Positions 28,735 through 37,531 of a DNA stretch of 64,000 nucleotides are shown here, piece after piece (the stretch's first letter is position 1; every line of letters starts with the position of its first letter). This stretch comes from Acidobacteriota bacterium (GTDB taxonomy: Bacteria > Acidobacteriota > Blastocatellia > RBC074), in assembly GCA_016710075.1 (NCBI GenBank), contig JADJLO010000006.1:38501-102500 (forward strand), in the 5' to 3' direction. Made by a program: the position numbers and the translations under genes. The notes beneath the pieces were generated by a model. The model saw only the letters and a list, made by a program, of their open reading frames with translations, had not been told where the DNA came from and did not search any database.

Positions 28735-30006
28735 ATGAAACGGGCGATAGCATTGATCGATGCAAACAATTTTTATGCAACGTGTGAAAGGGTATTCGAT
28801 CCGGCATTATGGAATCGGCCGGTGGTGGTTTTGTCAAATAATGACGGGTGCGTTGTCGCGCGCTCGGCTGAAGCCAGAAAGCTCGGCATTCGGATGGCTG
28901 AGCCGTATTTCAAGGTAAAGGATCTGATAGAGACGCACAAAGTCGCAGTAAGGTCGAGCAACTACGAACTCTACGGTGATATGTCGTCGCGGATAATGGA
29001 TGTTCTTGAAGAATTCAGCCCCGAGCTTGAAGTCTACTCGATCGATGAGGCCTTCATCACGATCGATGCGGATGATAGATCGAATCTGACGGAGTTCGGC
29101 AAGACGGTCAGGGACACGGTTAAAAGGCACACGGGGATAACAGTTTCGGTGGGAATTGCCGAGACCAAAACGCTGGCGAAGGTCGCCAATCATCTGGCAA
29201 AAAAATCCGAGAAGGCGAGGTTCGTTCTTGATCTGACCGAATCGCCGCACCAGGAGATTGCGCTTGAGAGAACACCGGTGGGTGAGGTCTGGGGGATTGG
29301 TCGCCAGCATGCAGCAATGCTCAAATCATACGGAGTCAATACCGCGCTCGATCTGAGGAACTGCGACGATCAATGGATTCGAAGAAAGATGCACATCACG
29401 GGTCTCAGGACGGTGCACGAACTTCGCGGCATCCAATGTGTCGAATTGGGCGCAAGCCCGAATCCGAAACGCAGCGTCATTGTTTCCAGATCGTTCGGCG
29501 AGCCTGTGAGCACTCTCGATGAACTGCGGGCGGCGATAAGCTATTACATCACCCGCGCCGGAGAGAAACTCAGGAAACGCCGGCTGGTTGCCGCAGCATT
29601 GACTGTTTTTGCCAAAACCAGCCGGTTCAATGTGGATGACCATGACCGTTACAGCGGCATAGCCACAGAATCTCTGGTCATGGCCACTGACAGCACGCTT
29701 GAACTCATGCAATCGGCTCAACGGATACTCCCAGGGCTTTACAGACCCGGGTATAGATATAAAAGCGCCGGTGTTATTCTGACAGGGCTTTCTTCGATGA
29801 CGGGGACATCTCTCAGGCTTTGGGATTCCGATAAATATGAGCGGGAGCGGCTGCTGATGTCGGCTATCGACGGCTTGAATGCGCGACACGGTCAGGATAC
29901 TGTACGTTGTGGCCTCCACGACAATGAAGGCAAATGGGCTTCCCGATTAGGCCTGCGATCTCCAAGGTACACGACTAAATGGGACGAAATAATGCGAGTC
30001 AGATGA
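28735..30006 (+). CDS. umuC: DNA polymerase V catalytic subunit UmuC (Y-family)
   Basis: 423 residues, the usual size. The catalytic acidic residues are in ALIDANNFYATCERVFDP (Asp9) and VYSIDEAFITI (Asp104, Glu105). RPVVVLSNNDGCVVARSAEA is the finger motif of UmuC-type enzymes. The helix-hairpin-helix thumb is around VWGIGRQHAAMLKSYGVNTA, and the C-terminal region resembles DUF4113. It copies past damaged bases and makes mutations, normally with a UmuD' dimer and RecA. The upstream UmuD-like partner lacks cleavage residues, so activation must differ. The stop overlaps the next start as ATGA (30003-30006). Confidence 0.95.
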   Translation: MKRAIALIDANNFYATCERVFDPALWNRPVVVLSNNDGCVVARSAEARKLGIRMAEPYFKVKDLIETHKVAVRSSNYELYGDMSSRIMDVLEEFSPELEVYSIDEAFITIDADDRSNLTEFGKTVRDTVKRHTGITVSVGIAETKTLAKVANHLAKKSEKARFVLDLTESPHQEIALERTPVGEVWGIGRQHAAMLKSYGVNTALDLRNCDDQWIRRKMHITGLRTVHELRGIQCVELGASPNPKRSVIVSRSFGEPVSTLDELRAAISYYITRAGEKLRKRRLVAAALTVFAKTSRFNVDDHDRYSGIATESLVMATDSTLELMQSAQRILPGLYRPGYRYKSAGVILTGLSSMTGTSLRLWDSDKYERERLLMSAIDGLNARHGQDTVRCGLHDNEGKWASRLGLRSPRYTTKWDEIMRVR

Positions 30007-30521
30007 AATTCCGAAGATCCTCATTTCTGAAGTTAATTTGTCTGCTGATATTAATGTCGTCTTCACCCGCTTCTGCGCACAAAATCCATGTCAGCGTAAC
30101 GCAGTTCGAATACAACAAGTCGAATCAGCGAGTTGAGATCGCCTTACGTGTATTCTCCGACGATCTCGAGAATGCATTGAGCAAACATGCCGGCAGGGCC
30201 ATCAAACTGATTCCGTCAGACCCGGCTAAAAGCAGGGAACTCGGCGATCTTGTTGTCTCTTATCTGGCCGATAGTTTTGAGCTTAAAAACAAGACGGGAA
30301 AAGTCGTCAGGCTCAACTGGGACGGGATGGAGGGTCAAACCGATGTCCATTGGATCTATCTTGAAGCCAGGGCGCCGTCGGGTCTGGAAGGGTTTCAACT
30401 GCGTAATCGCATCTTCTTCGATCTGTTTGATGATCAGGTGAACATCGTCAATACCAGGCACGGATCAAAGCAGCTTGGCGTCATGTTCGAAGCAAAAGAT
30501 GGATTTAAACCGATCCTGTAA
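30003..30521 (+). CDS. Secreted protein of the DUF6702 type
   Basis: 172 residues from the ATG at 30003, which overlaps the umuC stop (ATGA), so translation is probably coupled. The signal peptide (FLKLICLLILMSSSPASAHK) gives a mature start at HKIHVSVTQFEYNKSNQRVE. This, with EIALRVFSDDLENALSKH, is the DUF6702 pattern, a small beta-rich domain seen in Bacteroidota and related groups next to peptidases. The function is unknown. The longer in-frame ATG at 29979 would place the start inside umuC and is not preferred. An exported protein behind a mutagenic polymerase is unusual. Confidence 0.7.
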   Translation: MKFRRSSFLKLICLLILMSSSPASAHKIHVSVTQFEYNKSNQRVEIALRVFSDDLENALSKHAGRAIKLIPSDPAKSRELGDLVVSYLADSFELKNKTGKVVRLNWDGMEGQTDVHWIYLEARAPSGLEGFQLRNRIFFDLFDDQVNIVNTRHGSKQLGVMFEAKDGFKPIL

Positions 30522-30530
30522 TTATCAGAG

Positions 30531-30878
30531 ATGCATATGGAACAGAGGAAATTGGAAGGCAAAGCGAAAATGATGCTCATCCACATCGATGAGGATGACT
30601 GGTGGGAAGGCGAGCCCCTGTATGAGGCCATTGTAAAAACATTCAGGAAATTGAACATTGCCGGCGCCACGGTTTTTCGAGGAATCATGGGCTACGGCGG
30701 CCATCATCTCTTTCACAAGAAGGATTTTCTGGGCCTCTCCGAAGACATGCCGATAACGATTCAGGTCATCGACACTGAAGAGAAGATCAATCAGGCCCTG
30801 CCGGTTCTTGAGAAGATGATGTCAGGTGGCCTCATCACCCTTTCAGACGTGCAAGTGATTAAATACAAATCAGAGTAG
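30531..30878 (+). CDS. DUF190 domain protein (PII-like)
   Basis: 115 residues with the DUF190 pattern: AKMMLIHIDEDDWWEGEPLY, AGATVFRGIMGYGGHHLFHK, DMPITIQVIDTEEKINQALP and LEKMMSGGLITLSDVQVIKY. The fold resembles the PII signalling proteins; in other genomes it often accompanies CrcB fluoride channels or transporters, neither of which is here. It follows the DUF6702 gene by nine bases and is probably the last gene of the umuD-umuC transcript. It converges on the LD-carboxypeptidase gene with only five bases between. Confidence 0.8.
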   Translation: MHMEQRKLEGKAKMMLIHIDEDDWWEGEPLYEAIVKTFRKLNIAGATVFRGIMGYGGHHLFHKKDFLGLSEDMPITIQVIDTEEKINQALPVLEKMMSGGLITLSDVQVIKYKSE

Positions 30879-30883
30879 AATTG

Positions 30884-31945
30884 CTACGGAGTCACCCCGG
30901 ATTCGGTTATTTCCAGAATGCCCGCATCGGCATCCAGAGTGGCTGTGACGCCGAAAGGAAAGGTAAGCTGGTCGGCTGTGTGACCGAAAGTCAGCCCGGA
31001 AAGCACTGGTATTTTCAGCCCTCCCAGCAGGTTATCCAGTACCTCGCCCAGTGAAAACCCTGCCGCAACAAATGGCTTGTATTCGCTCGGAGTGCAATCA
31101 ACGCATTCACCGAAGACGATGCCGGCAGCCTGCTCCAGTTTTCCCGCCAGTCTCAATTGAGTCAGCATTCGATCGATTCGATAGGGCTCCTCACCAATAT
31201 CTTCAAGCATGAGAATCGCCCCGCGAGTGTCGATCTCGTATGGAGTCCCCATCGTTGTCGAAATCAGGGTAAGGTTGCCGCCAATGAGTCTTCCAGTGGC
31301 CTTTCCTGACCGGATGGTGCGGAGCTTATGTTTCGGGCGCAATTTATTGGTCTCCGGCGGGTTTGTGATGCTGCCGATCGGCTTAGCCTCAAAGAGCGCC
31401 TTTCGAAATATCTGCTGAGTGTAGTCAGTGAATTCGGACAGCAGGTTAGGGCCGTGAAATGTGACAAGGCCCGTTTTTTTAAAGATGGCCAGATGCAGGG
31501 CGGTAATATCACTATATCCGATGAATACCTTGGGATTCTTCTTGATCAGGTCATAATCGATTCGATCAAGAAGCTGGGAAGCTCCGTACCCGCCGCTTAT
31601 TGCCAGCACACCCCTGACCACAGGATCACGGAACATCTCGTGAAGATCTTCCAGCCGCCCTTCGACAGGGTTGCCGAAATATCCAGCCTTTTTGCCGACA
31701 TTCTTTCCCCATTTGGCTCGAAGGCCGAAATATTCAACAGTCCGGGCGACAGTCTGGAGCGACTCGGGATTCGCTACAGGAGTTGCAGGGGTAATTAATC
31801 CGACAGTATCTCCAGGCTTGAGATGCGCGGGTTTGATCAGCCGGCGATAGGCTGCTTGTCCCGGCTGCGCCTGGCAATTATCTTGATAAATTAAAGGCGC
31901 TGATAATCCTGCGCCCAGTGAGTGAATGAAGCTTCTTCTGTGCAT
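30884..31945 (-). CDS. ldcA: LD-carboxypeptidase (S66 family, LdcA-like), exported
   Basis: About 353 residues from the ATG at 31945; the TTG further up is less likely. The start carries a twin-arginine-like signal (MHRRSFIHSLGAGLSAPLI). S66 signatures follow: GDTVGLITPATPV, the loop AISGGYGASQLLDRIDYDLI and the nucleophile motif FIGYSDITALHLA, then FGECVDC and TFGHTADQLTFPFG with the Glu and His partners. The family removes the terminal D-Ala from murein tetrapeptides (L,D-bond) or cleaves microcin C7. Export suggests a role in cell-wall recycling in the periplasm. Confidence 0.85.
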   Translation of the reverse strand: MHRRSFIHSLGAGLSAPLIYQDNCQAQPGQAAYRRLIKPAHLKPGDTVGLITPATPVANPESLQTVARTVEYFGLRAKWGKNVGKKAGYFGNPVEGRLEDLHEMFRDPVVRGVLAISGGYGASQLLDRIDYDLIKKNPKVFIGYSDITALHLAIFKKTGLVTFHGPNLLSEFTDYTQQIFRKALFEAKPIGSITNPPETNKLRPKHKLRTIRSGKATGRLIGGNLTLISTTMGTPYEIDTRGAILMLEDIGEEPYRIDRMLTQLRLAGKLEQAAGIVFGECVDCTPSEYKPFVAAGFSLGEVLDNLLGGLKIPVLSGLTFGHTADQLTFPFGVTATLDADAGILEITESGVTP

Positions 31946-31966
31946 GGCTAATTTCAAAAATGCTGT

Positions 31967-31994
31967 AATCCAACCGGCCCAAAGCCGGTGGATT
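31967..31994. terminator. Imperfect hairpin between ldcA and the GNAT gene
   Basis: AATCCAACCGGC and GCCGGTGGATT form a stem with one bulged base around loop CCAAA, lying between two leftward genes. It may end transcription from the GNAT gene. No clear T-run follows on the minus strand. Confidence 0.3.
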
Positions 31995-32112
31995 GTTCAA
32001 TCCCAGCCTACCCTCTTCTTCTTGAACATTTTAAGATGGGCGCTGAGCAGTTACCTTTATTTTATTCAAAAAATCACCGTGAGCCGAGATGGTAATGTAG
32101 TTTTATCGAAAA

Positions 32113-32619
32113 TCAAACTTCGGATACGTAGACATAATGATCATAATCTCGCCAGTGAACGAGCTTTTCGATTTTCAATCCGTTTCTTTCAGCGACGCGA
32201 CGGGAAGGGTTATTTTCAGGGCGGATCATCGAGATGATGCGGTTGCGGCCCATCGTATTGGCTGCATAATCCATGCAGCCGCGGGCGGCTTCTGTGGCAT
32301 AACCGTGGCCCCAGAATTGTTTGTTGAACTGATATCCAACCTCGAGTTCATCGATTTCATCTACTTGCTGAATCATCAGCCCGCAATCACCGATGAATCT
32401 GCTTTCGGCTTTGAGGATGACTGCCCAGAGCCCATGCCCGTTTAATTTGTATCTTTCGAATATTCTCTCGATCCAGCTATTGATCTCGTAGCGATCGAGA
32501 GGTCTCGGGTAGTATTGCATCGTTTCAGCGTCGCAAAGAATCAGTGCGAGATCGTCCGCATCGTCATAAGTAATTTCGCGAAGCGACAATCTTTCCGTTT
32601 CTAAAATTGTTTTTCCCAT
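32113..32619 (-). CDS. GNAT N-acetyltransferase, RimJ/RimL type
   Basis: 168 residues. ILETERLSLREITYDDADDL opens the RimJ/RimL-type fold. The acetyl-CoA loop is FWGHGYATEAARG, a close variant of the W-x-x-G-x-A/G-x-E pattern, followed by ENNPSRRVAERNGLK, the usual helix before the last strands. Enzymes of this group acetylate ribosomal protein N-termini, amino acids or antibiotics. The substrate is not predictable. It stands alone between ldcA (same strand) and the divergent amidase. Confidence 0.85.
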   Translation of the reverse strand: MGKTILETERLSLREITYDDADDLALILCDAETMQYYPRPLDRYEINSWIERIFERYKLNGHGLWAVILKAESRFIGDCGLMIQQVDEIDELEVGYQFNKQFWGHGYATEAARGCMDYAANTMGRNRIISMIRPENNPSRRVAERNGLKIEKLVHWRDYDHYVYVSEV

Positions 32620-32752
32620 GGTTTTGTTGTATTTGTTTGAAAGTCGATGATCAATAATAATTTGAAGCTGCCTGCCGGTAAAGTACAGTCAATAAAGTTT
32701 AAAAGAGATCTCCGGCAATGCGGAAAAAACAACTCAAACGAAAAGAGTTCAT

Positions 32753-34282
32753 ATGATTAATCGTCGCGACCTGATGCGTCTTGGCGCAATGGCAGGTCTT
32801 GGAGCCGCCGTGAACAATCTAAATAGCATGGAAGCGGAAGCGGAAAATATTTCCGGTTCCGGAGCAGATTCAGAATACGATAAATATGATGCGCTGGGGC
32901 TGGCCGCGCTGATTGCGGGAAAGAAGATCAGCCCGGCGGAACTGCTGGATGCAGTGCGCCGTCGCGTCGAGTCAGTCAACCCGAAAATAAATGGTTTTTC
33001 CCAGCTATTCTTTGACAAAGCTGAAGAGCAGATCAAAAAAGGATTGCCGGACGGGCCTTTTCGCGGGGTCCCGTTTGCGCTCAAGGATCTGGGTCAGTAT
33101 CTAACGGGCACAGTTACATCGGCAGGCAGCAGGGTCTGGAAAAACTCGGTTGCCGGTTACGACAGTACGCTGGTCCAGCGCTACAAAAAAGCGGGGCTGG
33201 TGATCTTCGGTAAAACCACATCACCCGAGCTGGGGCTGACTACAACGACTGAATCGGTTCTTTACGGCAAGACCAGGAACCCCTGGAACCTCGAACGGAC
33301 ATCAGGCGGTTCTTCAGGCGGGTCATCCGCGGTTGTCTCTAGCAGGATCATTCCAATGGCGCATGCCAGCGATGGCGGCGGATCGATCAGAGTTCCGGCT
33401 TCGTGTTGCGGCTTGTTCGGGTTGAAGCCCACACGGGGTCGAGTACCTCTTGGTCCTTCGCAGTTTGAAGGGTGGAACGGATTATCAGTCCATCATGCCC
33501 TCACGATCTCGGTCAGGGATTGTGCCGCGCTGCTCGATGCGACGGTTGGAGCGGAGCTCGGCTCGCCTTACTTTTCTCCGCCTCCATCGCGTCCTCTCCT
33601 CAAAGAAGTCGGCGCTGATCCCGGCAAGCTAAGGATTGCCCTGGTGCCGGAATGGCCCAATATGCCTTTACACGATGAATGCAGAAAGGCTGTGACTGAT
33701 ACGGCCAGACTCTGCGAAAGCCTCGGTCATAAAGTCGAATTTGCAAAACTGCCTCTCGATTTCGATATGCTGAGAGACACTTTTCTGACCATCTTTTATG
33801 TCTCTATTGCCAGAGTCATCGAAGATGCCGCAACGACACTGGGCAGACCGGTAACCGACAAGGACGTAGAGAACGTCACCTGGGCGACATATCAGGGCGG
33901 GCGCGCAGTCAACCCTCTGGCTTATTCAAGAGCGATCAGTAACAGTCATCAGGTTGGGCTGGCAATGGCGAAGTTTATGCAGGAATACGACCTGATCTTA
34001 AGCCCGACGCTGGCCAAGCCGCCTGTCCCGCTCGGTGTGCTCGGTCTTTCAACTGAAAATATTCCGCAATACGGCAAGGATGTAACCGAATTCTCCCCCT
34101 ACACCTCGCTTTACAACGTCACCGGACAGCCGTCAATGTCTGTCCCGCTGCACTGGACTGCCGATGGGTTGCCGGTCGGTTCCATGTTTTCAGGACGTTT
34201 TGGCGATGAAGCAACTCTCTTGAGACTCGCTTCTCAACTTGAAAAAGCGAGACCCTGGGCTAACAGAAGACCCGCGATCTAA
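32753..34282 (+). CDS. Amidase signature family enzyme, Tat-type N-terminus
   Basis: 509 residues. MINRRDLMRLGAMAGLG is a twin-arginine export signal. The Ser-Ser-Lys amidase triad is clear: Lys in FRGVPFALKDLGQYL, the middle Ser in RTSGGSSGGSSAVVS, and the nucleophile Ser in SDGGGSIRVPASCCGLFGL. The family cleaves amides from small molecules or, as GatA, supplies ammonia to tRNA. The export signal and the lack of GatB/C partners argue against GatA. No substrate can be named. A strong hairpin follows. Confidence 0.9.
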   Translation: MINRRDLMRLGAMAGLGAAVNNLNSMEAEAENISGSGADSEYDKYDALGLAALIAGKKISPAELLDAVRRRVESVNPKINGFSQLFFDKAEEQIKKGLPDGPFRGVPFALKDLGQYLTGTVTSAGSRVWKNSVAGYDSTLVQRYKKAGLVIFGKTTSPELGLTTTTESVLYGKTRNPWNLERTSGGSSGGSSAVVSSRIIPMAHASDGGGSIRVPASCCGLFGLKPTRGRVPLGPSQFEGWNGLSVHHALTISVRDCAALLDATVGAELGSPYFSPPPSRPLLKEVGADPGKLRIALVPEWPNMPLHDECRKAVTDTARLCESLGHKVEFAKLPLDFDMLRDTFLTIFYVSIARVIEDAATTLGRPVTDKDVENVTWATYQGGRAVNPLAYSRAISNSHQVGLAMAKFMQEYDLILSPTLAKPPVPLGVLGLSTENIPQYGKDVTEFSPYTSLYNVTGQPSMSVPLHWTADGLPVGSMFSGRFGDEATLLRLASQLEKARPWANRRPAI

Positions 34283-34284
34283 AC

Positions 34285-34314
34285 TGCACAGAGTTCAAGC
34301 TTCAACTCTGTGCA
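34285..34314 (+). terminator. Hairpin after the amidase gene
   Basis: A perfect 11-bp stem (TGCACAGAGTT / AACTCTGTGCA) around an 8-base loop begins three bases after the amidase stop. A run of five T lies about ten bases further on. It probably ends amidase transcription, separating it from the SDR gene. Confidence 0.6.
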
Positions 34315-34349
34315 CAAGAATACGTTTTTCACAGGGCAATGGGGATTAT

Positions 34350-35097
34350 ATGAGCAGACAATTTGAAAATCAGGTGGCTGTGATTACCGGAGCCGCATCA
34401 GGACTCGGGCTTTCGATTTCAGCCAGGCTTGCATCAGAAGGGGCAAAGGTTGCGATGCTGGATCTGGATGAAAAGACTCTAAACGCTGTGGCGGACAAGA
34501 TCGGCGACAGCGCTTTTCCGTTCAAATGCGATGTCACACAAGAATCAGAAGTCAGGCAGGTGATCGATCAGATTGAAGATAAGTTCGGACGCATTGACGT
34601 CCTGGTCAACTGCGCCGGCATAACTGGAAAGACAAACATCAAGACTCATAAGGGTCGATCCTGATAATTTCAAACTCGTCTTTGAGATCAACGTGATGGG
34701 CAGCTTTTTGACGGCTCGGGCCGTATTGCCGCACATGCTTAAACGGAATTACGGGCGCATTCTGCATATCGCATCCGTTTCGGGCAAGGAAGGGAACGCA
34801 GGAATGCTTGCCTATTCATCCTCAAAAGCAGCGGTGATAGGCATGGCGAAGGTCCAGGGCAAGGAGTACGCTGAAACAGGGATTACTGTGAATGCACTGG
34901 CTCCGGCCGTCATCAGGACTCCGATGGTGGATGCTCTCCCTGAAGCCCAGGTGAATTATATGACCGACAAGATTCCGATGAAAAGATGCGGAACTCTCGA
35001 TGAAATCGCTCATATGGCGGCTTTCATTGTCTCGCCCGGAACTTCTTTTACCACCGGATTCACTTTCGATATGACGGGCGGACGGGCAACTTACTAA
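34350..35097 (+). CDS. Short-chain dehydrogenase/reductase (FabG-like), frameshifted
   Basis: About 249 residues over two frames; a surplus G in GGG at 34652-34654 breaks the frame, and without it NIKTHKVDPDNFKLVFEINV reads through. SDR hallmarks are visible: cofactor loop TGAASGLGLSI, structural VLVNCAGITG and catalytic YSSSK (LAYSSSKAAVIGMAK), with the C-terminal end TFDMTGGRATY. The last phrase resembles sugar-acid SDRs that oxidise deoxy-keto acids, but this is only a resemblance. The ATG at 34350 is used. It leads a rightward group with a hypothetical protein, RhaM and a Gfo/Idh protein, so a sugar pathway is plausible. Confidence 0.85.
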
Positions 35098-35117
35098 CTA
35101 ATGCAAGGAACAATTGA

Positions 35118-35768
35118 ATGAAGTGGTTTAAGGATGGCCTGTCCGCGGCTGCCAAGTGGTTTTTCCTGGGTATCGGCGTCAGCGGCATTCAGAAGGTCAG
35201 ACTGCGGGCGGATCTCGATGGCCTGACTTCCGGTAAAGGCTGGATCTTGAAAAATCTCTCGGCCTGCAAAACCGCTTATTTCGATAGGGAATCGGTTCTT
35301 CTGGATAAGTCGAATGGCGAGGGATTATGCTGGATTGACGGTTTCAACTTTCCTTCAGGAGAAATTGAGCTCGAGATCGCAGCCTCCCAACAGCCCGTGG
35401 GAATAACTTTTCACGTTCGCGATGAAAAGAATTTTGATGCCGTTGTCTTCAGAACCGAGCAGCGCGGTGTTGGGCTGGTCTGGTTTGCCGAGTACGTATC
35501 ACGACCCTCCATGCCAAACTCGGTGATTCAACGGAACTTGATTGACGATCTTGATTCGATGAAAGAAGGTTTGTTTCATGCGCGTCTGGTCATTGACAGG
35601 AATAAACTGATCGTTATCGTCAACAGAAGCAACGTGCCCTGCCTGCGTGTCATGGAAATTGACCAGAGACGAAAAACCGGATCGGTCGGTATCTGGGTCG
35701 GCAAGGGCACTGCCGGCATCTTTACCGGCCTCAAAGTAAAGGCAGTGATAAAGCACGTTAGAATATGA
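35118..35768 (+). CDS. Uncharacterised protein, possible concanavalin-like beta-sandwich
   Basis: 216 residues without a named domain that I can assign. Alternating short beta-strand stretches (SGEIELEIAASQQPVGITFH, VRDEKNFDAVVFRTEQRG, FHARLVIDRNKLIVIVNRS, TGSVGIWVGKGTAGIFTGLK) match the layout of laminin-G/DUF1080-type sandwiches that bind or cleave sugars. The final phrase, in which a region of extra gain is followed by G-TAGIFTGLKVK, is typical of such folds. No signal peptide is clear. It sits between the SDR and rhaM, about 20 bases after the SDR, so it probably shares their transcript. Confidence 0.55.
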   Translation: MKWFKDGLSAAAKWFFLGIGVSGIQKVRLRADLDGLTSGKGWILKNLSACKTAYFDRESVLLDKSNGEGLCWIDGFNFPSGEIELEIAASQQPVGITFHVRDEKNFDAVVFRTEQRGVGLVWFAEYVSRPSMPNSVIQRNLIDDLDSMKEGLFHARLVIDRNKLIVIVNRSNVPCLRVMEIDQRRKTGSVGIWVGKGTAGIFTGLKVKAVIKHVRI

Positions 35769-35865
35769 GTTTGGAAGCAGTTCAGGGATGCAGGGGCGTC
35801 CCGGCCTTGCCTTGAATAAAAAGACCGATTGATAATCTGTAAACCAAATACCAAATACTAAATAA

Positions 35866-36183
35866 ATGATACGCAAAGCCTTTGTCATGACCCTCAAGCC
35901 GGGATATGAAGAAGAGTATGAACGACGGCACAATCCTATCTGGCCGGAGCTGCAGAAGGTTCTGATCGATCACGGAGTTCTGAGCTATTCAATCTACCTT
36001 GATAATCATTCAAGCAGTCTATTCGCCTATGTCGAGATAGAATCCGAAGAGTTGTGGGGCCAAATCGCAGAAACCGAGACCTGTCAGCGCTGGTGGGATT
36101 ATATGAAAGATCTGATGTCGATCAATCAGGACAACAGCCCGAAATCAATTGAGCTTCAGGAAGTATTTCACCTTAATCAATAG
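35866..36183 (+). CDS. rhaM: L-rhamnose mutarotase
   Basis: 105 residues with the RhaM pattern: MIRKAFVMTLKPGYEEEYER, RHNPIWPELQKVLIDHGVLS, YSIYLDNHSSSLFAYVEIES and CQRWWDYMKDLMSINQDNSP. The conserved His in YERRHNPIWPEL, the Tyr in SYSIYL and the WW pair belong to the active site of the family. It interconverts alpha and beta anomers of L-rhamnose, or of related deoxysugars such as fucose. No rhamnose isomerase or kinase gene is nearby; with an SDR and a Gfo/Idh protein around, a non-phosphorylating deoxysugar route is possible. Confidence 0.9.
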   Translation: MIRKAFVMTLKPGYEEEYERRHNPIWPELQKVLIDHGVLSYSIYLDNHSSSLFAYVEIESEELWGQIAETETCQRWWDYMKDLMSINQDNSPKSIELQEVFHLNQ

Positions 36184-36207
36184 ATGCCGACCCGGAGGAA
36201 TTATTCA

Positions 36208-37497
36208 ATGGAACGCAGAGAGTTCATTAAACAATCAATTGCAACAGGTCTTACCGTAGCTGGAACATCATCAGCAATCCTTGGCGCCAACGACCGCATT
36301 CGAGTGGGCGTCATCGGCCTTGGCCGGCAGGGTCGCGGTGTAATGAAGGGATTTATAAAGAATAGCAACGTTGAAGTCGTCGCTCTGTGCGATGTTTACG
36401 CGCCTCATCTTGCTACGGCAATCAAGGATTCGAAACTCGATGCGGTCGAAACTTACAAGGATTTCAGGAAGCTCCTGGATCGGAAGGATATCGACGCGGT
36501 GATAGTCGCATCGCCCGATCACTGGCACGCCTTACACAGCGTCATGGCCTGTCAGGCCGGCAAGGATGTCTATGTCGAAAAGCCGATATCGGTCACGGTC
36601 ACTGAAGGCAGAAAGATGGTGGAAGCAGCGAGGAAGTATAACCGCATCGTGCAGGTCGGAACTCAGCAGCGATCGGGTGACCATTATCAGAAGGCCGCTC
36701 AACTGATTCGCAGCGGGCAGATCGGCAAAGTGACTTTCGTCAGAACCTGGAATTATGGTAACAGCGCCCCGGTCGGAATCGGAAATCCGCCTGACAGCGC
36801 TGCTCCCGATGGACTTGACTGGGATATGTGGCTCGGGCCGGCGCCGGCGCGCCCTTTTAATGCCAATCGTTTCGGCGTTTTCCCCGATCGCTGGTCAAGC
36901 TTCCGATGGTTCTGGGATTACGCCGGTGGAATGATGACCGATTGGGGTGTGCATCACCTCGATATAGTGCAAATGATCATGGGTGTCGATGCGCCACTCG
37001 CCATCAGCTCAACCGGAGGCAAATATGCCCTGACCGATAACCGGGAGACTCCAGATACTCTCATGGTCACTTATGAATACCCTGGATTCGTCTGCACCTT
37101 CGAAAATCGTGAATGCAACGCCCAGGGAATCGGCGGAGCAGGATACGGAATCTCGTTTCATGGCACGGATGCGACTCTCTTCATCAATCGGGAACTTTTT
37201 GAAATCATCCCGGAAAAAGGAAAGACGATTGCCGAACCATTGAAAGTTAAAGGGACCAACAGCCAGGGGGACGATCACATCAGGAATTTTCTGGATTGCG
37301 TCAAGACCCGGCAGACCCCGACTTCCGACATCGAAATCGGTCACAGATCCACCTCGACCTGTCTGCTCGGTAACGTCTCGTTGAGATCCGGAAGACGGAT
37401 AGTCTGGAACGCTAAAACTGAACAAATTGAAGGTGATCAGACTGCCGCACGCTATCTTTCACGGGAGTATCGTAAGCCCTGGAAATTGAGCATCTGA
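36208..37497 (+). CDS. Gfo/Idh/MocA family oxidoreductase, Tat-type N-terminus
   Basis: About 429 residues from the ATG at 36208, chosen because GGAGG lies nine bases upstream; the ATG at 36184 is less likely. MERREFIKQSIATGLTVAGT is a Tat-like signal. The Rossmann domain starts VGVIGLGRQGRGVMKGFIKN, with VASPDHWHALHSVMACQAGK and the catalytic-type motif VEKPISVTVTEGRKM; WGVHHLDIVQMIMG belongs to the C-terminal beta domain. The family oxidises or reduces sugars and sugar derivatives with NAD(P). The exported location is common in Acidobacteria and Planctomycetes. It follows rhaM directly. Confidence 0.9.
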   Translation: MERREFIKQSIATGLTVAGTSSAILGANDRIRVGVIGLGRQGRGVMKGFIKNSNVEVVALCDVYAPHLATAIKDSKLDAVETYKDFRKLLDRKDIDAVIVASPDHWHALHSVMACQAGKDVYVEKPISVTVTEGRKMVEAARKYNRIVQVGTQQRSGDHYQKAAQLIRSGQIGKVTFVRTWNYGNSAPVGIGNPPDSAAPDGLDWDMWLGPAPARPFNANRFGVFPDRWSSFRWFWDYAGGMMTDWGVHHLDIVQMIMGVDAPLAISSTGGKYALTDNRETPDTLMVTYEYPGFVCTFENRECNAQGIGGAGYGISFHGTDATLFINRELFEIIPEKGKTIAEPLKVKGTNSQGDDHIRNFLDCVKTRQTPTSDIEIGHRSTSTCLLGNVSLRSGRRIVWNAKTEQIEGDQTAARYLSREYRKPWKLSI

Positions 37498-37531
37498 TAG
37501 ATAGAAAGATTCGGTTGTTTCTTAATGCCAT

